The notes below the pieces were generated by a model. It was not told the origin of the DNA, searched no databases, and worked only from the letters and a program-made list of their open reading frames with translations. From Planktophila turicensis (lineage in GTDB: Bacteria; Actinomycetota; Actinomycetes; Nanopelagicales; Nanopelagicaceae), in assembly GCA_965234405.1 (NCBI GenBank), contig OZ248346.1: a stretch of DNA of 64,000 nt; one strand, 5' to 3'. The position numbers and the translations under genes are program-made. How positions within the stretch are numbered: position 1 is the first letter of the stretch; each line of letters begins with the position of its first letter. Below, one piece after another: positions 1 through 9,354 of this stretch.

Positions 1-750
1 TGGAATCGCCCCGAACTCGAAGCTGGCGCGTACGAGAAGGTGAAGTCAGCAGACCATTCTGCGCAGGCTCCCTTTGATATTGCAGGCCTTCGCATTGCAA
101 GCCCGGTTGCTCGTCCAACAAAGTTGATCTGCATCGGCCTTAACTATGCACGCCACGCAGCTGAATCTGGAATGACACCGCCTCCAGAACCTGTGGTCTT
201 TATGAAGGCACCTGATTGCCTCATCGGACCTAACGATGAAATCGCGATCCCGCCGAATTCAACGGCCACAGATTACGAAGTAGAACTTGCCATCGTTATC
301 GGCAAGCGCGCTCTGTATTTGAAGAATGAATCAGAAGCTCGTAGCCACATTCTTGGATATTCAATTAGCCAAGATGTTTCTGAGCGCCACTGGCAGATAG
401 AACGCGCTGGCCAATGGGTTAAGGGAAAGTCATTTCCAACATTTAACCCAATGGGTCCAACGATTGTTACAGAAGATGAATTTAAGCCAGATGATGTTCG
501 CTTGTACTGCACAGTCGATGGCGAGAAGCGTCAGGATTCACGCACCAGCGACTTGATCTACGGCATCGATCACATCGTCTGGTACTTAAGCCAATTTATG
601 GAGCTATTCCCAGGCGACATCATCAATACCGGAACACCCGAAGGTGTTGGTATGGGCTTTAAGCCAACAAAGTATTTGGCTGCAGGTCAAGAAGTAATCA
701 CAGGTATTGAGGGCATCGGAGAGATGCGCTCAAAGACTAAAGCTTCTTAA
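1..750 (+). CDS. Fumarylacetoacetate hydrolase family protein (5' partial)
   Basis: Metal-dependent FAH-superfamily enzyme, probably a cytosolic C-C hydrolase, decarboxylase or isomerase acting on a 2-oxo acid. The reading frame is open to the first base of the window, so the true start lies upstream; a GTG at 40 is internal to this open frame. The FAH core is complete: a GLNYARHAAE block, the acidic metal site DYEVELAIVIGK, a second acidic residue in SQDVSERHWQ, a KSFPTFNPMGP block and the closing TGTPEGVG loop. Family members use the Glu-x-Glu and Asp ligands to bind Mg or Mn. The substrate cannot be read from the sequence. The gene converges with the Ig-like protein gene, leaving 3 bp between stop codons. 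Confidence 0.88.
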   Translation, partial: WNRPELEAGAYEKVKSADHSAQAPFDIAGLRIASPVARPTKLICIGLNYARHAAESGMTPPPEPVVFMKAPDCLIGPNDEIAIPPNSTATDYEVELAIVIGKRALYLKNESEARSHILGYSISQDVSERHWQIERAGQWVKGKSFPTFNPMGPTIVTEDEFKPDDVRLYCTVDGEKRQDSRTSDLIYGIDHIVWYLSQFMELFPGDIINTGTPEGVGMGFKPTKYLAAGQEVITGIEGIGEMRSKTKAS

Positions 751-753
751 CTC

Positions 754-2790
754 TTACTTCACCGTAAATTGCTTGGTAAGTAGCAAGCGGCCATTTACTT
801 GCACAGTCACGATGCGCTTTCCTGCACCTACAGTGTTCTTGCCAACGCGGCTAACAACGCCATTGATCTTTACGATCACTGACTTACCAGTTGTATTTGA
901 TATATAGACCGAAATAACGCGACCAGCCAAAGAAGCACTTGCACGAGATTCCGGCGCAGCCTTTACAGTGACTGTAAATGTACGAATCGCGCTAGCAAAT
1001 GCTGCTGTACTTGCTTGTGTAGCAGTGATTGTTACGGAACCAACAGCTACTGGGCTAAGCACTCCGTTAGAAACTGTTGCAATCGCAGGGTTACTTGATG
1101 TGAAGCTCCAGGTACCTGTTGATTGACTTACAGGTGCTGCAATCGGCTTTGCTCCAGCTCCGATTGTGAGCTCAAGGTTTGCAAATGCTGCAATCGTTGG
1201 CGATGGCTTTACAGTAATTGTTGCCTGCACAGTTGGAGATTGTCCGTACTTGCCAGCAGGTTCTTGATAGGCAGAGATCACTGCAGTTCCTGCCTTGATA
1301 CCTGTGATGACGTTATCGACAATGGATGCAACTGATGGGTCAGATGATGAGAAGACCCACTTGCCTTGCGAATTAGAAGTTGGAAGAACTGGATTAGTCA
1401 GCTTTTCACCAACACCAACGCTCTGTGGTGCAAAGGCGCCCAGTGTTGGAGGAGTACCGATAACGAGAACTTCAAAGGTAACTGTATTTGCAAGATAGCT
1501 ATCTGTTGCTGCTTGAGTCAGAGTAATTACTGACCTACCTGCGTTATCAAATGTCAGCGTTCCATTAGTTACCCCTACAACTGTTGGGGCACTTGATACG
1601 GCAGTCCAAGCACCATCTGAGAGAGATGTTGGATATGCAATCTTGAGCGCTGGGTCTCCAACAAGTTTGGTGACAGAAGCAGGGGCAACAAGTGTCTGCT
1701 TACCCTGAATCTTCACTGTAATTACCTGTGGTGCAGATGCTGCGTAATTACCGACGGCTGCCTGAGTTGCAGTCACTGTGATCTTGCCAGGCTTAAGCGC
1801 TGTAAGCACTGCCCCATTTGTCGACGCAATTGCAACGTTAGAAGATGTATATGTCCAAGCACCAGTTGAGTTCGATGTAGGCGCTTGAAGCACAACTGTC
1901 TTTGTCGCTCCCGGATCTAGTTCAATTGCAAGGTCTTTAAAGTTACCAACTGCCACAGTTGGTGCCACTGCAGAAATAGTCACCGTCATCTGCACTGTTG
2001 CGGAGCGATATCCATCGGCCGCAGACTGCTTTGCAGTAATAACGGCGCTTCCTGTCTTGATTGCAACCAGCGTGTATCCCTCTAGGGAAGCAACAGTTGG
2101 ATCAGAGCTAGTGAGCGTCCATCCACCCTTTGAATTCGATGTTGGCAGAGTGAGTTGAACTTTCGAGACGCTATCAATTGAAAGAGTGATATTGCTAAAG
2201 GATCCAATTGTTGGAGCAGGTGCATTGATAGTTAAGTTCATAGTCTTTGTGGCAGTTGCCCACTTCTGTGTTGTGGACTGCGTTGCACGAATCTGAACAG
2301 TGCCTGCATCGCGAAGAGAGACGGTATTTCCTGAAACAGTTGCGATATCTGTATTAAGAGATGTGTAGCTCCATGAACCATCTGATGTCGATGTTGGCGC
2401 TGTTAACGTGATGAAGTTCTGCGAAAGATTTACGGTCTGATCTGCAAAGCCGCCAAGAGTTGGAATGCCGGGATTTACTGTGAGGCGACTATGGCGTGAT
2501 GATGCGTTGTATTCACCAGATGCTGCCTGGAAATATTCGATAACAGTTGTTCCCACCGCAAGCAGTGTGAGGTTCAAACCATTCGCTGTTGCGATTGCAG
2601 GGTTATCAATCACAACAGTCCATGCACCTGGTGAATTCGATGTCGGCGCAGGAAGAGTAAGAGTCTTCTGATCGAGGGTCGCCACTGCAGGTGTTGGGGT
2701 CTGGATGATTGTTACCGCCGCCTGAACCGGAAGTGCTGTAAAGGCAGATAGAAAGAGTGCGATAACGATGGGCAGCGATTTGATTCTCAT
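754..2790 (-). CDS. Secreted Ig-like (Big_2-type) repeat protein
   Basis: A 678-residue exported protein. It has an N-terminal signal peptide of about 24 residues ending VQAA, seven tandem Ig-like repeats of about 80-90 residues and a basic C-terminal domain of about 70 residues. Each repeat carries the same core: a Ser-x-Ser-x-Gly-x-Trp strand, then an Asn/Asp-Pro-x-Ile/Val-Ala turn, then a T-A-x-Q-x-A block (SNSPGAWTVV, SNSKGGWTLT and SQSTGTWSFT are examples). This is typical of bacterial Ig-like domain group 2 proteins used in adhesion or surface display. There is no LPXTG motif or C-terminal membrane anchor. Upstream on the minus strand GATAAT lies 6 nt before the ATG, so the mRNA is probably leaderless. 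Ligand unknown. Confidence 0.85.
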   Translation of the reverse strand: MRIKSLPIVIALFLSAFTALPVQAAVTIIQTPTPAVATLDQKTLTLPAPTSNSPGAWTVVIDNPAIATANGLNLTLLAVGTTVIEYFQAASGEYNASSRHSRLTVNPGIPTLGGFADQTVNLSQNFITLTAPTSTSDGSWSYTSLNTDIATVSGNTVSLRDAGTVQIRATQSTTQKWATATKTMNLTINAPAPTIGSFSNITLSIDSVSKVQLTLPTSNSKGGWTLTSSDPTVASLEGYTLVAIKTGSAVITAKQSAADGYRSATVQMTVTISAVAPTVAVGNFKDLAIELDPGATKTVVLQAPTSNSTGAWTYTSSNVAIASTNGAVLTALKPGKITVTATQAAVGNYAASAPQVITVKIQGKQTLVAPASVTKLVGDPALKIAYPTSLSDGAWTAVSSAPTVVGVTNGTLTFDNAGRSVITLTQAATDSYLANTVTFEVLVIGTPPTLGAFAPQSVGVGEKLTNPVLPTSNSQGKWVFSSSDPSVASIVDNVITGIKAGTAVISAYQEPAGKYGQSPTVQATITVKPSPTIAAFANLELTIGAGAKPIAAPVSQSTGTWSFTSSNPAIATVSNGVLSPVAVGSVTITATQASTAAFASAIRTFTVTVKAAPESRASASLAGRVISVYISNTTGKSVIVKINGVVSRVGKNTVGAGKRIVTVQVNGRLLLTKQFTVK

Positions 2791-2881
2791 GTGCCCATTA
2801 TCGATTTATGAGCACAGTCCAGATTGAATCGACACCCCTATAAGTTAAAGGATTCTCTGTGAATTATCTTTCGGACCAGAA

Positions 2882-3397
2882 CTATCTTTCAGATTTGTGG
2901 CGATCAGCCATCATCTCCATGAGGGCAAAGAGAACGCCAGATACGACGAAGGTCATATGAATTCCGATTCGCCAGCCTTCGCGGTTGGCATCGAAGGTTC
3001 CTTCTTGCATAAAGTCTTTAAGAAGTTCGATCACTGAGATAGCCACGAGTGAACCGATGAGCTTGATCTTCATGCCGCTTGAATCAACATGTCCCATCCA
3101 GTGTGGGCGATCTTCTGCGCCATCTGCGATTGCAATCTTTGATACGAAGTTTTCATAGCCGGCAAAGAGCACCAAGATGATGAGGTTGCCGAGCAATACT
3201 GTGTCGAGAAGTTCGAGAACCTGAAGCGTAATTTCACTCATTGTTGAAGTAGTGATGTGGCTCATGATGTGCCAGAAAGAGTGGAAGAAGCGATACAGAA
3301 TTGGAATAAGGGCTAGAAGCAGACCGATATAAAGGGGAGCCAATAACCAGCGTCCGGCGAAGATTACTTTTTCTAGAAAGTGCTCGAGTTTCAACAT
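2882..3397 (-). CDS. UPF0114 (YqhA-like) membrane protein
   Basis: A 171-residue inner-membrane protein with about four hydrophobic segments. It resembles the UPF0114/YqhA family in the first helix region (RWLLAPLYIGLL) and in the later DSSGMKIKLIGSLVAIS and ELLKDFM segments. Family function is unknown. The frame stays open upstream to 3556, but the ATG at 3397 is chosen because family members begin at this point and because CATAAT sits 7 nt upstream on the minus strand, the leaderless spacing seen across this window. It is divergent from the esterase gene, sharing a short 58-bp promoter region. Confidence 0.82.
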   Translation of the reverse strand: MLKLEHFLEKVIFAGRWLLAPLYIGLLLALIPILYRFFHSFWHIMSHITTSTMSEITLQVLELLDTVLLGNLIILVLFAGYENFVSKIAIADGAEDRPHWMGHVDSSGMKIKLIGSLVAISVIELLKDFMQEGTFDANREGWRIGIHMTFVVSGVLFALMEMMADRHKSER

Positions 3398-3455
3398 GGG
3401 CAAAATTATGGCAGTCCAGTGTGACAAAGCTCGGTAGACATACAAAGATAGAACA

Positions 3456-4295
3456 ATGAAGTTACGCCTGCTCGCCCTGCTTGCGCTAACTCTGGCATCC
3501 CTATCGCCTGCAGATGCGGCACAGACCTTTACTGTCGGCGGCGATCGCCCCGTCACGGTCCATCTGCCAAACCAACTTTCTGATCCCGCACCACTCCTTA
3601 TCTTGCTTCACTCAGCTTCTACTTCGGGTTCGCACTTAGAGAAATACATGGGAATTGCACCTCTTGCTAAGAAGTCAGGCGTTATCTATATCGCACCCGA
3701 TGGAATGGTGAACCCCATTGGAAAACGTTTTTGGAATGCATCGAAATCTTGCTGCAATCGCTTTAAGCAAGAAGTCGATGACGTTGCCTATATCAATTCA
3801 TTGATCGATGAAATCAGCGCAAAGCAACCCGTTGATCCAAAGCGTATTTATTTAATTGGCCATAGCAACGGCGCATTTATGTCATTTACCTTTGCATGTA
3901 AGACAAATAAAGTCGCAGCAATCGTTGCTATCGCAGGTGCCATGGATGACGCAGCCGACTGCACGCCATCAGCGCCGCTCTCACTACTTAATATTCACGG
4001 CACTGCCGATAAGACCATCAAAGTTGGCGGGGGAGTCATGAATGACTTTCCCTACACAAGCGTGAAGACCACAGTGAAGAAGATTGCCGCTGCCAGCAAG
4101 TGCGTTGATCCCGTGAAGGTAAAGAAGGATTTCGAACCCACCATCAAGGGCCAAGAGACAACAATCTTTGACTACACCTGCGGTACACCGACCCACTTGC
4201 AATATTGGGAGATCAAAGACGGAGCACACCGCCCCAACTTGCCATCTGATTTTGCGCAACAGGTCATGGATTTCCTGCTCAAGCAGCATAAGTAA
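3456..4295 (+). CDS. Secreted esterase, PHB depolymerase / feruloyl esterase family
   Basis: A 279-residue alpha/beta-hydrolase of the polyhydroxybutyrate depolymerase/feruloyl esterase (LpqC-like) group. The signal peptide ends near ADAA. The nucleophile motif is GHSNGA; the acid is the Asp in HGTADKTI; the catalytic His is in DGAHRPN. An SCCN pair plus two later cysteines probably form disulfides, consistent with export. The likely role is extracellular cleavage of polyester or ester-linked plant material; the exact substrate is inference. The putative promoter has GTGACA at 3421-3426, 17 nt, then AAAGAT at 3444-3449, 6 nt before the ATG, giving a leaderless message. Confidence 0.85.
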   Translation: MKLRLLALLALTLASLSPADAAQTFTVGGDRPVTVHLPNQLSDPAPLLILLHSASTSGSHLEKYMGIAPLAKKSGVIYIAPDGMVNPIGKRFWNASKSCCNRFKQEVDDVAYINSLIDEISAKQPVDPKRIYLIGHSNGAFMSFTFACKTNKVAAIVAIAGAMDDAADCTPSAPLSLLNIHGTADKTIKVGGGVMNDFPYTSVKTTVKKIAAASKCVDPVKVKKDFEPTIKGQETTIFDYTCGTPTHLQYWEIKDGAHRPNLPSDFAQQVMDFLLKQHK

Positions 4296-4315
4296 AGAAC
4301 TGGCAGAATCCACCC

Positions 4316-5662
4316 GTGCATGAATTCACCGCAGAGGTAGAAGAACTCGCAAAAGCTGTCATGGAGTACAGCCTTGCTCGTTTGAAATCAGATCCGCCAC
4401 TTGATGGCCCTCGCACAGAAGCAGATCTCTACTCTGAACTTGGTAACACCATTACCGCACAAGGTCTTGGCGGCAAAGAGACTCTCAAAGTATTTACCGA
4501 CACTCTCGCATTGGCCTGTATCTCTACAGATCACCCACGCAACCTCGCATTTATTCCATCTGCGCCCAGTGAATACTCAAACCTCTTTGATCTCGTAGTC
4601 GGCGCATCTTCTCTCTATGGCGGTTCATGGCAAGAAGGCGCTGGCGCAGTCTTTGCAGAAAACCAAGCAATCAAATGGCTGATTGATATTGCAGGACTTC
4701 CACAGTCAGCCGGTGGAGTCTTTGTTCAAGGCGGCACGATGGGAAATCTTTCAGCTCTCGTTGTCGCGCGTGATCAAGCACGCAAAACACACCCCGATAC
4801 TCAGCGCTGGGTGATTGCCTGCAGCGCCGAATCACATTCATCAATTACATCTGCTGCCCATGTGATGGATGTTGATGTTCTTAAGATTGAAACAAATGAT
4901 GAACTACGTCTTGATGGTGCACACGTTGCTAAGGCAATCGATGATTTACATGCCACCACAAATAAGCGCGTCTTCGCGATTGTCGGAACAGCAGGAAGCA
5001 CCAACCTCGGGATCGTTGATGATTTAGCGACACTTGCTAAGACAGCCAAAGAGCGAAACATCTGGTTCCATGTCGATGGCGCATATGGTCTCGCAGGTCT
5101 TTGTGCACCATCTGTTCGCCACCTGTATAACGGCGTTGAAGATGCAGATTCATTTATCGTCGATCCACATAAGTGGCTATTTGCTCCATACGATGCCTGC
5201 GCACTTGTCTATCGAAATCCCGCGTTAGCTAAAGAGACACACACTCAGCACGCCAGCTATCTTGAAACTCTGCACGATGATTCTTGGTCGCCATCTGATT
5301 ATGCAATCCACTTAACTCGTCGCGTACGCGGATTACCTTTCTGGTTCTCACTCGCAGCCCACGGCACAGATGCGTATTCAGAAGCTGTTGAAGAAGGAAT
5401 TCGCCTTGCTAAGGAATCTGCAAAGCGCATCGTGGCTCACCCAAACCTTGAGCTCGTGCGCGAACCAGAGCTATCTATCGTTGCCTTTACTCGCAAAGGT
5501 TGGACTCCAGCCCAGTATCAGCAATGGTCTGATGCACTGCTAGAAAAGCAGATCGGCTTTATTCCACCATCAAAGCATGCAGGTGAATCAATCTTGCGCT
5601 TTGCCTTCGTAAACCCTTGGACATCAATGGATGATGTCCAGATGATTCTCGATACGCTCTAG
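4316..5662 (+). CDS. Pyridoxal-phosphate-dependent decarboxylase (group II)
   Basis: A 448-residue PLP fold-type I enzyme of the aromatic-amino-acid / glutamate decarboxylase group. Visible blocks are GGTMGNLSAL near the N-terminal third, HVDGAYG (the Asp contacts the pyridine nitrogen) and VDPHKWLFAPYD carrying the Schiff-base lysine. It converts an L-amino acid to its amine in the cytosol; substrate choice cannot be decided from sequence. The start is GTG at 4316, 20 nt after the esterase stop; CAGAAT ends 6 nt before it, so the mRNA may be leaderless. It converges on the agmatinase-family gene with a 3-bp gap, hinting at amine or polyamine metabolism without proving a shared pathway. Confidence 0.85.
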   Translation: MHEFTAEVEELAKAVMEYSLARLKSDPPLDGPRTEADLYSELGNTITAQGLGGKETLKVFTDTLALACISTDHPRNLAFIPSAPSEYSNLFDLVVGASSLYGGSWQEGAGAVFAENQAIKWLIDIAGLPQSAGGVFVQGGTMGNLSALVVARDQARKTHPDTQRWVIACSAESHSSITSAAHVMDVDVLKIETNDELRLDGAHVAKAIDDLHATTNKRVFAIVGTAGSTNLGIVDDLATLAKTAKERNIWFHVDGAYGLAGLCAPSVRHLYNGVEDADSFIVDPHKWLFAPYDACALVYRNPALAKETHTQHASYLETLHDDSWSPSDYAIHLTRRVRGLPFWFSLAAHGTDAYSEAVEEGIRLAKESAKRIVAHPNLELVREPELSIVAFTRKGWTPAQYQQWSDALLEKQIGFIPPSKHAGESILRFAFVNPWTSMDDVQMILDTL

Positions 5663-5665
5663 TTC

Positions 5666-6664
5666 TTAGCGATCCAACAAGTTCTGCGTTGGATCATATG
5701 TAGAACCATTACGGCGCTTTGCAATTGCACTGAGTGCTTCTAGAACAACGCGGTTAGCCAAGATTGCGGTGATATCAGCGCTATCAAATGCTGGTGCAAC
5801 TTCGACCACATCGATACCAACGACAGGCAATTCAAGACAGATACGGCGAACTGCTTCAAGCAATTCACGTGAAGTCATTCCACCTGGTTCAGGAGTTCCT
5901 GTTCCTGGCGCCATTCCTGGATCTACAACATCGATATCGACAGATAAGAAGACTCCATCGCAACCATCGGTGAGCGTTGCAAATGATTCATCCAATACAG
6001 CCTTAAGGCCGCGGTGATGAATCTCAGTCATCTCGTATGAACGCATTCCTTGATCGCGCATCCACTCGAGAGTCTTGTTATCTGGCCAATATCCACGAAG
6101 ACCTAGCTGTAAGAAACGATCTCCGCGGACATAACCTTCATCAATTAATCGACGCATCGGTGTTCCATGCCCAACGAGTGCGCCCCACTGATCTTCGCCG
6201 GTATCAGCATGTGCATCAAAGTGCACCATCGATACCTTGCCGTGACCTAAGTGGTTTGCAATACCGGCAACGTCAGCTGATGCAATGGAGTGATCTCCAC
6301 CCAACACAACAGCAATTGCACCTGCACGTGAGATCTTTTCAGTTGCTTCGCGCAAGACAGCAAGGGATGCGACTAAATCTCCACCAGGCATCAATAAATC
6401 ACCAGCATCAAAGACCTTAAGATCTTTCAAACCATCTGTGCGCAGAGCTAAATGTGGACGTTCTCCATCATGTGGCAAGTAATCGCCACCGCGAATAGCT
6501 TGCGGACCAAACTTCGCACCTGAACGATGTGAAGTTCCGCTATCGATCGGTGCGCCCACGATGATGACATCAGCACCCTTATAGGTCGCAGGATCATCAA
6601 GATCACATGCGGGAATACCTAGAAAGGTAAATGCCGGTCCATACATATTGCCGTGGTTAACCAT
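5666..6664 (-). CDS. Agmatinase / guanidinobutyrase family ureohydrolase
   Basis: A 332-residue binuclear-manganese ureohydrolase of the arginase/agmatinase superfamily. The metal-binding motifs are GGDHSIA, HFDAHADTG and SVDIDVVDPGMAPGTGTPEPGG, and a GHGTPMRR segment fits the agmatinase / guanidinobutyrase subgroup better than true arginase. It hydrolyses a guanidino compound to urea and an amine in the cytosol. The start ATG has TATTCT exactly 6 nt upstream on the minus strand. The neighbouring convergent PLP decarboxylase may supply a related amine, which is inference only. Confidence 0.87.
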   Translation of the reverse strand: MVNHGNMYGPAFTFLGIPACDLDDPATYKGADVIIVGAPIDSGTSHRSGAKFGPQAIRGGDYLPHDGERPHLALRTDGLKDLKVFDAGDLLMPGGDLVASLAVLREATEKISRAGAIAVVLGGDHSIASADVAGIANHLGHGKVSMVHFDAHADTGEDQWGALVGHGTPMRRLIDEGYVRGDRFLQLGLRGYWPDNKTLEWMRDQGMRSYEMTEIHHRGLKAVLDESFATLTDGCDGVFLSVDIDVVDPGMAPGTGTPEPGGMTSRELLEAVRRICLELPVVGIDVVEVAPAFDSADITAILANRVVLEALSAIAKRRNGSTYDPTQNLLDR

Positions 6665-6705
6665 GAGTGAAGAATATCTCTCAGGAAGAGATAAGCATGT
6701 ACAAA

Positions 6706-6734
6706 GGGACAGAGAATGCCCGTATTGCTAACCT
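6706..6734 (+). promoter_or_regulatory. Putative promoter for the envelope operon
   Basis: GGGACA at 6706-6711, a 17-nt spacer and TAACCT at 6729-6734. The predicted transcription start coincides with the GTG start codon at 6741, so the first gene of the operon should be leaderless. Confidence 0.5.
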
Positions 6735-6740
6735 TGGGGT

Positions 6741-7109
6741 GTGTTCAAGTCGAAATTAAGAATGTCACGAGCGGCCTCGGCCTTCGCTCTTGTCATTTCA
6801 CTTCTTTCTACTGGCGCAGTTATTGCTCATAATTGTCACAACGAGGCTCAAGCCCCCGTCGTGACTATGGAACATGAGCACTCAACTCATTCTGAAGCAG
6901 GCAGCGCCGGATCCAATCTCCTTAACGAGATTTGTTTCGGAATCATCTTCTTCGCACTTCTCTTCGGAGGCAAGTACCTCTTGCTCCGCCGCAGAGCGAG
7001 AAACCTAGACAGACTGCTGGGCTTCTGGAATCAATCTCTCAACTATCTGCGCCCCCCAAATCTCACTTTCGCGCTCTCTCTCCCACAACTAGGAATCTCC
7101 CGAATCTAA
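6741..7109 (+). CDS. Small exported/membrane protein with His-rich ectodomain
   Basis: A 122-residue protein I do not recognise firmly. It has an N-terminal signal or anchor helix (SAFALVISLLSTGAVIA), a short His/Met/Glu segment after it (AHNCHNEAQ, MEHEHSTHSE), a single membrane helix (ICFGIIFFALLFGGKYLLL) and a basic RRRAR cytoplasmic boundary. The His/Met/Cys-rich outer loop suggests metal binding, and the overall plan resembles small actinobacterial membrane proteins found near copper-handling genes; this is inference. GTG at 6741 is chosen because TAACCT ends 6 nt upstream; ATG at 6762 is an alternative. It leads an apparent operon with two NlpC/P60 peptidases. Confidence 0.6.
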   Translation: MFKSKLRMSRAASAFALVISLLSTGAVIAHNCHNEAQAPVVTMEHEHSTHSEAGSAGSNLLNEICFGIIFFALLFGGKYLLLRRRARNLDRLLGFWNQSLNYLRPPNLTFALSLPQLGISRI

Positions 7110-7154
7110 TACTTCTCGCTGCCCATTTCACCCCACAGCGAGAAGAGGATTCTT

Positions 7155-8150
7155 TTGAGACGTTTTATTTTTTTATTAGCTATCTACATGGCTTTGTCGG
7201 CCAACCCCGCAATAGCGGCCCCGACCGTGCAAAGTGCCCAACGTGAAGTCGACCGACTTCGTACTCTGGCTGCAGAAAAGTTTGAAGCGGCCAATGAGAT
7301 TAATATCCGAATACGTAAACTTGAACAAGAGACACAAGTCTTACAAAAGCGCGAAGCAACTTTGCAAATAAAGCTAGATGAGTCTCAGAAAAAGTTAGCT
7401 CGTATCGCGATAGCCAAGTACAAATCTGACGGGCTGGGAGAGTCGCTGGGCCTACTTTTCTCTAGCGATCCCACCGGATTCTTATCTTCATCGGGAACCT
7501 TGGATGTAATTGCAAGAAATTATGCGGCTCAAAGTCGTGAGTATGCAGTAAGTAGGCAGAACGTTGAAGCTTCTCAATTTGTTATTTCAGATCGAACAGC
7601 ACTGCTCAAGTCAGAGCGGACAAAACTCAAAGTAGAAGTTTCTCGAGCTAAGTCGGCTCTAACTAAAGCAGAGAAGATTCTTAATTCACTCAAAAAGGAA
7701 GATCGTGATCGACTAGCCAGGGAAGAGGCAGATCGCGAGAACAAGATCTTGAGCGCGTCTCAAAAGTTTGCCCAGAGTTACAAAGGAGATAACACTCGAG
7801 GCTCGATTGCACTAAAGTACGCTTTACAACAAGTCGGTGATATCTATGTCTGGGCTGCAGCCGGTCCAACCAAATGGGACTGCTCGGGACTTACGATGCG
7901 TGCATTCCAACAAGCGGGAGTTTCACTTCCGCACTCATCCCGTATTCAAGTTAGATATGGCAAGTCAGTCTCTTACGGATCTGTAAAACCCGGTGATTTG
8001 CTGTTCTTCGGAAAGCCGATTAGTCACGTATCCATCTACGTGGGTGGCGGCAAAATGGTGCAGGCTCCCCGTCCTGGAAAACGGGTTGAAGTAATCCCAC
8101 TTACTCCACGTTTTGGCTCGAAGCCCTTTGTTGGGGCGCGGAGGCTCTAG
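7155..8150 (+). CDS. Secreted coiled-coil NlpC/P60 peptidoglycan peptidase
   Basis: A 331-residue exported cell-wall endopeptidase of the RipA/PcsB type. The signal peptide ends near NPAIAA. A long coiled coil (about residues 25-205) precedes a C-terminal NlpC/P60 domain with catalytic Cys in WDCSGLT, His in ISHVSIYVG and a third polar residue shortly after. Such enzymes cut gamma-D-Glu-mesoDAP bonds during septum splitting and are held inactive by the coiled coil. The start is TTG at 7155, supported by the Shine-Dalgarno AGAAGAGG at 7141-7148. The next gene starts 2 bp after its stop. Confidence 0.87.
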   Translation: MRRFIFLLAIYMALSANPAIAAPTVQSAQREVDRLRTLAAEKFEAANEINIRIRKLEQETQVLQKREATLQIKLDESQKKLARIAIAKYKSDGLGESLGLLFSSDPTGFLSSSGTLDVIARNYAAQSREYAVSRQNVEASQFVISDRTALLKSERTKLKVEVSRAKSALTKAEKILNSLKKEDRDRLAREEADRENKILSASQKFAQSYKGDNTRGSIALKYALQQVGDIYVWAAAGPTKWDCSGLTMRAFQQAGVSLPHSSRIQVRYGKSVSYGSVKPGDLLFFGKPISHVSIYVGGGKMVQAPRPGKRVEVIPLTPRFGSKPFVGARRL

Positions 8151-8152
8151 CG

Positions 8153-9352
8153 ATGAAAAAAATTAACCTCTACCTCACCGTCCTTCTGATATTTCAAATC
8201 TCTTCATCGGGAGCACAAGCCACAAACCACAAACCAACGCTTGCCCAAATTGAAGCTGCAAAGAAAGCAGAGTTGGAAAAGAAGGCAGTAGCCGATGCGG
8301 CGATGAAACGGTTAGCGAAAGCGCGTGGAAATCTCAAACTACTCACTGCACTAGCAAATAAGGCTCAGGCTCGATATCAGGAGGCGCAAACACAATTGGT
8401 TAAGGCGACCGCACTTGCTCAGAAAGCCGCCGCTGATTACCAAGAGGCTGCAGCAGCCGTTGCTTCCACTCATCGGGAAATCGGAAAACTCGCTGTCAAT
8501 GCCTACACATCTGGGGGAGGACTTTCCGATCTTGAATCAGTGCTTTCAGCATCTGGCCCGCAGGAGATGATTGATCGGATATCAACTCTCGAAAACTTGG
8601 GTGCTTCAAATAAAACCGCGCTCAAGCGATTTAAAGCTGCAGAGGCGATTGCACAAGAGGCCAAGAAGGTCGCTGAAGCTGCCAAAGATGCCCAACGAGT
8701 AATCACTGCAAAAGTTGCAGCAGTAAAGAAAGAGGCCGATGATGCCAAGACTGAACAGCAAAAAGAAGTAAATAAACTTCAAGCGGTCCAGGATAAATTG
8801 CAGCGCGATTTAGCATCGGCAAAGAAAGTTCGCATTACTCTGGAGCAGAAGCGACAACTTGCGATTCTGGAAGAGACGCGTGCCAATGAAGCGAGCAAAG
8901 TTAAGGGCCAATCCAAAGTTTGGAAAACCGGTGGCCCAAATGGCAAGAGCACTTCACGAACAACTGAAGCACAGAGAGCCCAGGCAGTTGAATTTGCAAA
9001 GCGACAAGTGCTCGCCCGAAAGCCGTATGTCTGGGGTAATGAAGGTCCGAGTTCATTCGATTGTTCTGGGCTTGTCTATGCAGCCTATAAATCAGCTGGT
9101 TTAGGTTGGCCAATCTGGGATCGACTTAACTCTGGTCTGTATTACACATACACAAAGCAGATTCCTCTAGCTGAAATGCAACCAGGCGATCTGCTCTTCT
9201 ACTCCTATAAAGGAACCATCAGCACAATTCACCACATGAGCATTTATGCAGGCAATGGAATGATGTGGGAAGCGCGGTCGACAAAGAGCGGTCTTCGTTT
9301 CTCCAGCATTTACAGCGTAGATGGCCTCATGCCATACGCAGGAAGGGTTTAG
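8153..9352 (+). CDS. Second secreted coiled-coil NlpC/P60 peptidase
   Basis: A 399-residue paralogue-like partner of the upstream gene with the same plan: signal peptide ending near GAQA, a very long Ala/Lys/Glu coiled coil (about residues 30-260), a Ser/Thr linker and a C-terminal NlpC/P60 domain with FDCSGLVYAAYKSAG (catalytic Cys) and IHHMSIYAGNG (catalytic His). The predicted role is peptidoglycan hydrolysis in cell separation. The two proteins differ enough in sequence that they may act on different sites or at different times. Two bases separate it from each neighbour, so translation is probably coupled. Confidence 0.87.
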   Translation: MKKINLYLTVLLIFQISSSGAQATNHKPTLAQIEAAKKAELEKKAVADAAMKRLAKARGNLKLLTALANKAQARYQEAQTQLVKATALAQKAAADYQEAAAAVASTHREIGKLAVNAYTSGGGLSDLESVLSASGPQEMIDRISTLENLGASNKTALKRFKAAEAIAQEAKKVAEAAKDAQRVITAKVAAVKKEADDAKTEQQKEVNKLQAVQDKLQRDLASAKKVRITLEQKRQLAILEETRANEASKVKGQSKVWKTGGPNGKSTSRTTEAQRAQAVEFAKRQVLARKPYVWGNEGPSSFDCSGLVYAAYKSAGLGWPIWDRLNSGLYYTYTKQIPLAEMQPGDLLFYSYKGTISTIHHMSIYAGNGMMWEARSTKSGLRFSSIYSVDGLMPYAGRV

Positions 9353-9354
9353 CA

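Noticed and set aside
707..907. Short plus-strand frame after the FAH-family gene
   Set aside because: It overlaps the end of that gene and the 3' end of the Ig-like gene on the other strand, with no signals of its own.
6037..6420. A 127-codon plus-strand frame opposite the agmatinase gene
   Set aside because: His/Gln/Arg-rich translation typical of an antisense shadow.
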